This document shows positions 13,783 through 19,624 of a stretch of 19,624 nucleotides of DNA, piece by piece. The notes beneath the pieces were generated by a model. The model did no database searches. It was not told the origin of the DNA and worked only from the letters and a program-made list of their open reading frames with translations. The translations under genes and the position numbers were made by a program. The DNA comes from a bacterium (GTDB lineage Bacteria > Bacillota > Clostridia > Oscillospirales > Oscillospiraceae). Every line of letters starts with the position of its first letter. The stretch's first letter is position 1. The DNA lies in NCBI GenBank assembly GCA_004560375.1, contig SFVC01000038.1, forward strand, positions 1 to 19,624, in the 5' to 3' direction.

Positions 13783-14574
13783 TCAGTCCAAAACAAAAGG
13801 CGCTTCCGCTGCCGGGCGGGCGCCGCCGCGGCAGGCGCAGAGACAGACGGTGACATTGTCGTCGCTCCCCGCCCGGAGGGCGTATTCCACCAGCCGCTCC
13901 ACCTGTTCGGCGGGACTGCCGCTTTGGCGCAGCAGTTCTTTGAGCTCCCCGTCCGGCACACAGTCCCAGAAGCCGTCGGAGCACAGGAGGAAGGTCTCCC
14001 CGGGCAGGATGGGGGAGTGGGAGAGATAGATCTCCGGCGGCGGACAGTCCATACCGATGCACCGGGTAATGACATTCCGCTGTGGGCTACTCCGGCCATC
14101 CTCCGCGGATATCCGGCCGGCATCCACCATGGACTGCACGGCGGAGTGATCCACCGTCATCCGCGCCAGGCTTGTGCCATCGTAACGGTACACCCGGCTG
14201 TCCCCCGCGTGGAAAATCAGGGTACGATCCTCCAGAAACACACAGCCCGCCACAGTGGTGCACATCTGGGAAAACCGGGGTTCCTCCCGGCTCTTCTCGT
14301 CTACAGCCCTCCGGGCCGCTTCCAGAGCTTCCGCCAGTTTGCCGGGCTCTGTCAGCGTTTCCGGCGGCGTCCGGGACAGCACGGACAGCACCGTTTCCGC
14401 GGCGATTCCCCCTCCGGCATAGCCGCCGCAGCCATCGCAAACCGCGGCGATCAAGGGCGTATCCGCTTGGCCGGAACAGGACTCCCGATCCAGAATCCGT
14501 CCCAGGAGCAAGGCCCGATCATCGCTGCTGGCCCGCGGCCCCTGCGCCACCCTGCAGGCAAGTTGAAGTTCCAT
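13783..14574 (-). CDS. PP2C-family protein phosphatase
   Basis: The 263-residue protein carries the PPM/PP2C motifs in order: RASSDDR near the N-terminus, AVCDGCGG with metal-binding Asp47 and Gly48, TTVAG, HAGDSRVYRY (124-127 for GDSR), CSDGFWD (Asp200) and GSDDNVTV (Asp239, Asn240). It should be a soluble Mn/Mg-dependent phosphatase that reverses the neighbouring kinase. The second residue after DG is Cys instead of the usual Met or His (DGCGG), a small deviation. Its ATG follows the AAA+ stop with no gap (TGAATG), with GAGG inside the end of the preceding gene, so the two are translationally coupled. Length is typical for bacterial stand-alone PP2C enzymes of the Stp/PppA type. Confidence 0.92.
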   Translation of the reverse strand: MELQLACRVAQGPRASSDDRALLLGRILDRESCSGQADTPLIAAVCDGCGGYAGGGIAAETVLSVLSRTPPETLTEPGKLAEALEAARRAVDEKSREEPRFSQMCTTVAGCVFLEDRTLIFHAGDSRVYRYDGTSLARMTVDHSAVQSMVDAGRISAEDGRSSPQRNVITRCIGMDCPPPEIYLSHSPILPGETFLLCSDGFWDCVPDGELKELLRQSGSPAEQVERLVEYALRAGSDDNVTVCLCACRGGARPAAEAPFVLD

Positions 14575-16509
14575 TCACATTACCTCAAAAATCAGATTGC
14601 CCCCCGCGTCCCCGCAGCATCGCAGTGCGTTCGGCATCTTGGGCAGTGTGCAGAGAAAGCCCGCCAGGGGGTTCAGAAATTCCCGTTCCAGCATATTTCC
14701 CACGCCGCGCCCGCCGTTGGCCCGTTCCAGCACCGCTTTGCGGTGCAGCGTGGCCTTGGCGCCGTCGGCATGGATCTCGACGCCCTTCTCCTCCCGGATG
14801 GAGCGACAGATCTGCTCCAGCTTATAGTCGCAGATGATCTCCGCGTCGCGCTTGCCGATAAACTGAAACACCACGATGTTGTCGTCCCCCAGGCGGTTGA
14901 GCAGCTCCGGGCGGCCGATGTCGTGAAAGTAGGCTTTGACCCCGTCGGTCAACAACTTCACCACCTGACGGCGGAAGTCGGGGGAATCCTCCTCCTCCGG
15001 GTTTGAGATGGTGATGGTGGGCACCCTCCGGCGGGGGCCGAAGGGATCGTCGGGATCCGCCACCTCCTTCGTCAGGCCGATGTTGCTGGTGAAGATGATC
15101 ACGCTTTCCCCGAAGTACACCGTATTGCCCTGGTTATCGGTCATCCGCCCGTCCTCCAGGATCTGGAGGAACTTGTCCAGAATGGTGGGGGACGCCTTCT
15201 CAATTTCGTCAAAGAGAATCACGCTGAAGGGCCGGGTTTTCACCGCGTTGGTCAGCTGGCCGCCGCCCTCGTAGCCCACATAGCCGGGAGGGGCGCCGAA
15301 CAACTTCTGGTCGCTCTGCTCCAGGCGGTACTCGCTCATGTCAAAGCGAATGCAGGCGTTCTCGTCGCCAAAAATGGATTCGGCCAGCGCCTTCGCGGTC
15401 TCCGTTTTGCCCACGCCGGTGGGGCCGGCAAAAAACAGGATGCCCTTTGGCTTGTGGGACGCGCCAGAATGCTGCAGGCCGGATAGGCCCTTCACCGCCC
15501 GGGTGATCACCGCCTTGACCTTTTGCAGGGCCTCGTCCTGGCCTTTTACCCGCTCCTCCAGCTTTGCCTCGATATGTACCAGGATATCGTTCTCCAAATT
15601 CTCCCAGGGGTTGTCCAGCACGCCGTATTTATACAGCCGGAAGGCCAGGCTGATGTCGTCCGGCCGGATGCCCTTCCGGTAGGCCAGACGCAGGATCTGC
15701 CGCAGCTCCTGGAGCTGAAGCCCTTCGGTTTCGGCGACAAACTCCTTACCGGCGTCATCATTTTCCTGGCTGAGCCGCTGATAAGGGGCCAGATCGTCAT
15801 AGAGATTTTCCAGATACAGCCGCCGGATATGACGATCCGGCGTGCTGATGGATATGGTTCGGATGTTGGGATTGTTCAGATAAACCCAGGCCGGGATATC
15901 GTTATACTTATCCACAACCAGAACCAGGGAGCTGCACGTAAGCTGGGCGTTCTGCCCGGAGGTGGTGGCCGCCATCAGGTTGAGGAACATGGCGTTGGCC
16001 TCGGCCTGCCGAAGATTGCAGGCGTCCAGCCGGGAGGCGAAGTTGAGCACCAGCACCGACTCCCGGGCTCCCTCCGGTGGGCTGCCCGCGACAGCCCTGC
16101 GGGCGATCTCGCTGACCCAGACATACTGCTCGGTGTCTGCCTGCCCCCGGCCGGAGTCCTTCTTCCCGGAAGGCATCAGGCAGACCGTGCAGCCGTGGTT
16201 CTTTGTGGTTTCCCGGGTGGAATACCCATCAAAGAGAGGGGCCAGCGCCTTCCGCTGCGTCTCCAGAGCGTCCTCATAGCAGTAGAAACCGTCCACCGGG
16301 TCAAAGAAGTACAGCGCGGTGGACGACGGATCCACCAAGCTGAGAATGGTCTGATCCAGATTATCGATATCCAGGAATTCTTCCCCTTCCGGGCCGTGGA
16401 GGAAGCGGGGATATTCGTCATAGACGTTTCCCTCCAGAATGATGCCGCTTTTGATGCCCAGGAAGGCGCGCAGCTCCTGCTGCCATTTTGGAATCTTGTT
16501 TTTGCTCAA
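14575..16509 (-). CDS. AAA+ ATPase, ClpB/ClpA-type C-terminal module with a divergent N-terminal half
   Basis: Residues about 310-644 form a ClpA/B-type AAA+ module: Walker A GPTGVGKT (362-369), pore loop PPGYVGYEGG (407-416), Walker B ILFDEIEKA (Asp434, Glu435), sensor-1 TSNIG and the arginine-finger segment RPELLNRL (533-540). The first 300 residues look like a degenerate AAA domain: SLVLVVDKYNDIPAW (194-208) resembles a Walker B/sensor region and RHIRRLYLENL follows, but I see no Walker A. At 644 residues it is shorter than ClpB and lacks the usual N domain and middle coiled coil. The start is TTG at 16509, overlapping the TGA of the radical SAM gene with GGGGGGA upstream. No nearby ATG fits. 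It is likely an unfoldase or complex-remodelling motor. Confidence 0.85.
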   Translation of the reverse strand: MSKNKIPKWQQELRAFLGIKSGIILEGNVYDEYPRFLHGPEGEEFLDIDNLDQTILSLVDPSSTALYFFDPVDGFYCYEDALETQRKALAPLFDGYSTRETTKNHGCTVCLMPSGKKDSGRGQADTEQYVWVSEIARRAVAGSPPEGARESVLVLNFASRLDACNLRQAEANAMFLNLMAATTSGQNAQLTCSSLVLVVDKYNDIPAWVYLNNPNIRTISISTPDRHIRRLYLENLYDDLAPYQRLSQENDDAGKEFVAETEGLQLQELRQILRLAYRKGIRPDDISLAFRLYKYGVLDNPWENLENDILVHIEAKLEERVKGQDEALQKVKAVITRAVKGLSGLQHSGASHKPKGILFFAGPTGVGKTETAKALAESIFGDENACIRFDMSEYRLEQSDQKLFGAPPGYVGYEGGGQLTNAVKTRPFSVILFDEIEKASPTILDKFLQILEDGRMTDNQGNTVYFGESVIIFTSNIGLTKEVADPDDPFGPRRRVPTITISNPEEEDSPDFRRQVVKLLTDGVKAYFHDIGRPELLNRLGDDNIVVFQFIGKRDAEIICDYKLEQICRSIREEKGVEIHADGAKATLHRKAVLERANGGRGVGNMLEREFLNPLAGFLCTLPKMPNALRCCGDAGGNLIFEVM

Positions 16510-17081
16510 TCCCCATCCCCCCGATTCAATATGCCTGTGAGAACCACGCCGCCGCCGTGGGAAAAGCTCTCCAGGATCCGGCCCTGGGCCAGATATGCTC
16601 CGTAACACCCGGCCAGCCCTGGGTTTAGATAGTGGATGATCTGATTGTCGGAGCCCCGCAGAACGCAGTCCGGCCGATTGCGCTCCTGAAGGTAGGGGCC
16701 GTCTATAAGCACATCAATGTAGGCCAGACAGTCCCGCCCCGCGGGGCCGCAGGACTCTCCCTGCAGTTCCTTCAAGGTATAGCCTGTGTAAACCAGAATA
16801 TCCTGGAAGCCGTCTCGCACCAACGCCAGCAACCGCAGCAGCTCGGCGGCCTGGAGGAAGGGCTCTCCTCCCGAGATGGTAAGGCCGCCGCAGCCGCCCC
16901 GGCGGGCCGTGCGGGTCAGGATATCCGCCAGCAGCTCCACCGGGGTTTCCGGGCCGGCGACCGGTTTCAGCTCCGGGGAGATACAGCCCGGGCAGTCCCG
17001 CAGGCACCCCTGGAGCCACAGGCAGACCCGCTCCCCCGGCCCCAGGGAGTGCACCGGGGAGATCATCCGCGCGATACGCAT
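16506..17081 (-). CDS. NrdG-like radical SAM activating enzyme
   Basis: The 191-residue protein has the single-cluster radical SAM architecture of anaerobic ribonucleotide reductase activases and glycyl-radical activating enzymes. It shows Cys26, Cys30 and Cys33 (CLRDCPGC) for the 4Fe-4S cluster, ISGGEPF (71-74 for GGEP) for SAM, VYTGYTLKEL (98-106) and DVLIDGPY (123-130), all close to NrdG. There are no extra ferredoxin or SPASM cysteines. No NrdD or other glycyl-radical enzyme is in the window and the gene is locked between FHA and AAA+ genes, so its substrate is probably a member of this operon or a partner of it. The ATG at 17081 is six bases after the FHA stop, with only a weak ribosome binding site, implying coupling. 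Its end overlaps the AAA+ start. Confidence 0.88.
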   Translation of the reverse strand: MRIARMISPVHSLGPGERVCLWLQGCLRDCPGCISPELKPVAGPETPVELLADILTRTARRGGCGGLTISGGEPFLQAAELLRLLALVRDGFQDILVYTGYTLKELQGESCGPAGRDCLAYIDVLIDGPYLQERNRPDCVLRGSDNQIIHYLNPGLAGCYGAYLAQGRILESFSHGGGVVLTGILNRGDGD

Positions 17082-17087
17082 AGGCGG

Positions 17088-17960
17088 TTACCAGATGCTG
17101 ACCCGGAAGGCCATGGAGTCCGGATGGTGCCCCAGTGTCAGCTCGTCGCCGACCTGGAGGATCCGCTGGCCGTTGAAGTCCAGAAACTGCCGGTTCACCG
17201 CGGTGCCATTGGCGGAGTGGTTGTCTATGACCACCCAGCTGCCGTCTTGGACGGTCAGATAGCAGTGCTCATTGCTCACCCGGAGATCCTGGGAGAGAAA
17301 TTCCCCGCATCCCGCCGAGCGGCCCAACAGGAACGGCAGGCCCTCTTGCCCCGCCTGAAGGGTGAGGGACAGCGGCCCATACCGGATGGCCGTCAAGGTC
17401 AGCCGGCTTCCGACAGGGGGCTGCGCCGGGCAGGCGCCGCCGCCCAGCAGACTGTCCCAAGAGACGGCGTCCTCGCCGTCCTCGTCGTCAGATTCGACGC
17501 CCGGCACGGGCGGGGCGGAATCGGGGACGCAGGACTGGACGCCTTCCAGGATGGAACGCCAGGGGCCTGAGCTGTCGTCCGTCCCGGGATCGGGCACCGT
17601 TTCCGGGGCGGGGGACTGGGGCGCGGCCTCAGGCGGCTGTTCCTCCCGGCTGTCCGGCGGCGCCTGCTCCGCCTCATATGGGATCGGTACAACCAAGGCC
17701 ACCCGGGCTTTGTGGCAGTTATAGCAGGAGCGTATGGGCCGGGCCGGATCTGTGGTAAAGTTCTCCGCGCCACAGGCGGAACATTTCTGCACAAACACCG
17801 GGAGACTCCGGTCGATCTCGCCCCATTGTTCCGGGGGGATGGGCTCATCCACCAGCCGCCCCGGCACGTTGGCCAGATCAGCCCCGCATTGGCAGGTTTG
17901 CACCGACAGGTCATTGTACCGCCCGCAGCTGCCGCAAAGCCTGCAAGGGATTTTCCCCAT
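17088..17960 (-). CDS. FHA-domain protein with two N-terminal zinc ribbons
   Basis: The 290-residue protein has two Cys clusters: CRLCGSC with CQC (Cys6, 9, 12, 23, 25) and CSAC/CYNC (Cys60, 63, 79, 82), each expected to bind zinc. A Pro/Glu/Asp-rich flexible linker (about 97-170) follows. The C-terminal FHA domain (about 186-290) has the conserved residues GR (213-214), SNEH (Ser229, His232) and NGT (251-253), so it should bind phosphothreonine peptides. It sits in one operon with a Ser/Thr kinase and a PP2C enzyme, so its ligand is probably phosphorylated by that kinase. GAGGAGG lies upstream of the ATG at 17960. It has no membrane segment and probably acts as an adaptor that brings phosphorylated partners to the AAA+ or radical SAM protein. 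Confidence 0.9.
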   Translation of the reverse strand: MGKIPCRLCGSCGRYNDLSVQTCQCGADLANVPGRLVDEPIPPEQWGEIDRSLPVFVQKCSACGAENFTTDPARPIRSCYNCHKARVALVVPIPYEAEQAPPDSREEQPPEAAPQSPAPETVPDPGTDDSSGPWRSILEGVQSCVPDSAPPVPGVESDDEDGEDAVSWDSLLGGGACPAQPPVGSRLTLTAIRYGPLSLTLQAGQEGLPFLLGRSAGCGEFLSQDLRVSNEHCYLTVQDGSWVVIDNHSANGTAVNRQFLDFNGQRILQVGDELTLGHHPDSMAFRVSIW

Positions 17961-17996
17961 ATAGATTCCTCCTCAAAAGGCCTTTGTCGGGCGGGC

Positions 17997-19508
17997 CTAT
18001 CCCTTGTGCATGGCCTTCTGTTCCTCGCCGCGGGTATTTTCCCGCACACCGGCGGGCTGGGCCCAGGCGTTGTCCCGGCTGCTGAGCCATTGTTCCGCGC
18101 TGAGCAAATGTTCCGCGGGTGCGGTTTCCTGGAAGTCATAGAGAATGAACCAGTTCTCCTTCAGCCGCCGGTGGATCTCCCGGATCCGGGAACAGTGGCC
18201 CTTCTGCACCGCTATCACCTGATCGGGCCGCTCCGCGCCCTGAGCGGCAATGGCCTGCATGGTGGTGGAGCCGTCCGGATGGACGATCAGCTGGAGCTCG
18301 CACTCCGGCGTGATCTGGTACAGCTGGGTCAGGGACTCCTGGTTCCACTGATAAAAGGGCAACTCCGCCTGCCCCAGCCTGGCCCGCTCCGGGCGGAAGC
18401 GAATCAGATCCGCGATCTGCCTGCGGGTATGTACCGCATACCCCATGGCCCGCAGCTCCTCATCCCAGGCATAGCACAGGTAGGCCGCCGGGCCCAGCTT
18501 CTGATAGATCTGCGCGCACTGGCTGGCCCGCTGCGCCCGCGCCTTTTGGGCATGAAGGGCTTCCTCCAGCGCCGCGGCCGTCTTGAACTCTTTTAGAGGT
18601 AGCACAACGTCCCCAAAGGTCCGGGCGCCATCCACGTACACAGGGTACAGCGCGGCCATGGTCTGCTTCTCCTTGAGCAAGGTGGGGTAGAGCATATCGT
18701 ATTGGCCCATGGTTTCTTCCAGGGCTCGAAGGGACTTCTTCAAATCGGCGTTGGATATTGTGGGGGAGCACATGGCCTGGATGCGCTGATCCACGCCATT
18801 GAAACAGCTCTGGAACCAGGCGTTGTTTGCCTCGGACATCCCGTAAGTTTCCGCCAGATCCACCACGAATTCCAGGGCCGTCATCACCTGAGCGGACACC
18901 TCCGACAGCCGGCGGTTCAGTTCCGCCCGCTCCAGTGCCGCGGGGTCGATCGCCTTCACATCCCCGGCGCGGGTGCCGCAGAGCTTCGCCGCCGTGGTCG
19001 CCAGGCGGAGATCCTTCATCAGATTGGCCACCGTCAGGCCGTCGGCGGCGAGAACCTTCAGCTCCCGCAGGCGATCCTGACGGCTCACGATCCAATCCAG
19101 GCGTGCAAGATCCGCCGCGTTCTGGAGCTCCAGGCCGGCCGTGTCCTCCGGCAGGGATCTGCTTTGGATTTGCCGCAGCTCCTGCCGCAACGGTTCAACC
19201 GCCGCAGGATCCCCCTTGTCAGCCTCCAGCTCTGCCAAAACACGGGAGCACACCGCGGTCAGATGGCGGCGACTGGCCTGGGCGGTAAGCCTCCTCTGGC
19301 GCTCCATCTCCTGACGCCGGCGCTGCTTTGCCCGGATCTCCCGATCCACGGCGTCATTGGCGTCTGACAGGAGGTTTCCCGCCTGACGAGCCAGGTTTAC
19401 TGTCTGCTTCCCGGCCTGCCACGCCAGCCATCCCGCGCCGAAAGCCGCCGCCACGGGCAGCAGTACCGCCGCGGCAATGAGACCGGAGCCCTCCGTTTGG
19501 CTGCTCAC
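17997..19508 (-). CDS. Membrane-anchored coiled-coil protein, first gene of the kinase operon
   Basis: I do not recognise the family. The 503-residue protein has one N-terminal membrane helix (about residues 10-30, GLIAAAVLLPVAAAFGAGW). A charged helical region rich in Arg, Gln and Glu (about 35-90) and further predicted helices up to about 340 follow. The last 150 residues look more globular, with FYQWNQESLTQLYQI and a segment LQLIVHPDGSTTMQAIA. No catalytic motif is apparent. The start is GTG at 19508, five bases after GGGGGGGAG. A TTG at 19529 opens the frame but lies before that site. It is the promoter-proximal gene of the operon, 36 bases ahead of the FHA gene. A scaffold that anchors the module to the membrane is a guess from its shape. 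Confidence 0.7.
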   Translation of the reverse strand: MSSQTEGSGLIAAAVLLPVAAAFGAGWLAWQAGKQTVNLARQAGNLLSDANDAVDREIRAKQRRRQEMERQRRLTAQASRRHLTAVCSRVLAELEADKGDPAAVEPLRQELRQIQSRSLPEDTAGLELQNAADLARLDWIVSRQDRLRELKVLAADGLTVANLMKDLRLATTAAKLCGTRAGDVKAIDPAALERAELNRRLSEVSAQVMTALEFVVDLAETYGMSEANNAWFQSCFNGVDQRIQAMCSPTISNADLKKSLRALEETMGQYDMLYPTLLKEKQTMAALYPVYVDGARTFGDVVLPLKEFKTAAALEEALHAQKARAQRASQCAQIYQKLGPAAYLCYAWDEELRAMGYAVHTRRQIADLIRFRPERARLGQAELPFYQWNQESLTQLYQITPECELQLIVHPDGSTTMQAIAAQGAERPDQVIAVQKGHCSRIREIHRRLKENWFILYDFQETAPAEHLLSAEQWLSSRDNAWAQPAGVRENTRGEEQKAMHKG

Positions 19509-19531
19509 GCTGTCTCCCCCCCTTGTCAATC

Positions 19532-19548
19532 AAAATTGATTCAATTTT
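19532..19548 (-). promoter_or_regulatory. 17-bp palindrome in the operon leader/promoter region
   Basis: AAAATTGA (19532-19539) and TCAATTTT (19541-19548) are perfect inverted arms around one base. They lie between the likely -10 and the ribosome binding site of the first operon gene, a typical operator position. Confidence 0.5.
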
Positions 19549-19574
19549 ATCACAAAAAATTGGAGATTTCCACA
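19546..19574 (-). promoter_or_regulatory. Weak promoter of the seven-gene operon
   Basis: On the - strand a TAAAAT -10 (about 19551-19546) lies in an AT-rich stretch unlike the GC-rich genes. The hexamer 17 bases upstream, TGGAAA, is a poor -35. The rest to 19624 shows no gene. Confidence 0.4.
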
Positions 19575-19624
19575 CTAAATTTTCAATTGGGGGAGAGTGC
19601 CGCTGGTAGTGACGAGCGAACTTG

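Noticed and set aside
11887..15006. 1039-codon + strand frame opposite the kinase, phosphatase and AAA+ genes.
   Set aside because: It spans three real genes with complete catalytic motifs on the other strand. Its composition (Arg, Gly, His, Pro, Gln) is that of a GC-skew shadow and it has no ribosome binding site.
16510..16608. Upstream ATG extension of the AAA+ gene by 33 residues.
   Set aside because: It would overlap the radical SAM gene by about 100 bases with an Arg/Gly/Pro-rich sequence. The TTG at 16509 with overlap TTGA and a G-rich site fits the operon.
10640..19508. Interpretation of the kinase operon as a type VI secretion system.
   Set aside because: No sheath, Hcp, VgrG, TssJLM or baseplate gene is present and the lineage is Gram-positive. 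Only the regulatory genes are analogous.

Overview
The window looks like part of a chromosome of a GC-rich gut Clostridia, most plausibly an Oscillospiraceae relative of Flavonifractor, Intestinimonas or Lawsonibacter. This is inference from gene content (a LysM plus glycoside hydrolase 18 spore-cortex type enzyme, a stand-alone B3/4 protein, a CofE-like ligase, an AgrC/LytTR-type two-component pair), from strong AGGAGG ribosome binding sites and from sigma-A promoters. No rRNA, tRNA, CRISPR array, insertion sequence or phage structural gene is visible.

Region 1 (1-4517, + strand) holds small housekeeping or accessory units. They are the end of a DUF318/ArsP_1-type permease with a Cys-rich thioredoxin-fold partner, then a promoter and structured leader ahead of a B3/4-domain protein. 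A promoter with an 11-bp tandem repeat then precedes a CofE-family ligase that ends in a terminator, followed by a LysM-LysM-GH18 enzyme. A perfect 16-bp hairpin closes this side and the convergent unit.

Region 2 (4530-7670, - strand) has a small Lar-like zinc-ribbon protein, a LytTR response regulator and a GHKL sensor kinase. The kinase reading frame is interrupted by a single in-frame TAG at 6716-6718. After its ATPase domain the same frame continues into an extra membrane helix and an RsiV-like DUF3298 domain, so the intact form would be a kinase with a C-terminal extracytoplasmic sensor.

Region 3 (7736-10577, + strand) is divergent from the kinase and has its own consensus promoter. It encodes a signal-peptide/one-helix membrane protein whose predicted cytoplasmic tail has five 24-bp units (Tyr every eight residues in a Ser/Gly background) and ends in a Gly/Cys-rich motif. 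It overlaps by ATGA with a PqqD-fused radical SAM/SPASM enzyme. The pair looks like a substrate and its modifying enzyme and is the best candidate here for an undescribed modification system. A textbook terminator ends it.

Region 4 (19624-10640, - strand) is a tightly packed seven-gene operon: a coiled-coil membrane protein, a double zinc-ribbon FHA protein, an NrdG-like radical SAM enzyme, a ClpB-type AAA+ ATPase, a PP2C phosphatase, a Ser/Thr kinase and a multi-pass membrane protein. Four junctions overlap or abut. Kinase, phosphatase, FHA reader and AAA+ motor together recall the regulatory set of type VI secretion, but no secretion structural gene is present and a radical SAM enzyme is added. 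The kinase N-terminus carries two TQxDTGWRA repeats that look like phosphothreonine docking sites for the FHA protein. The operon's biological output cannot be read from the sequence.
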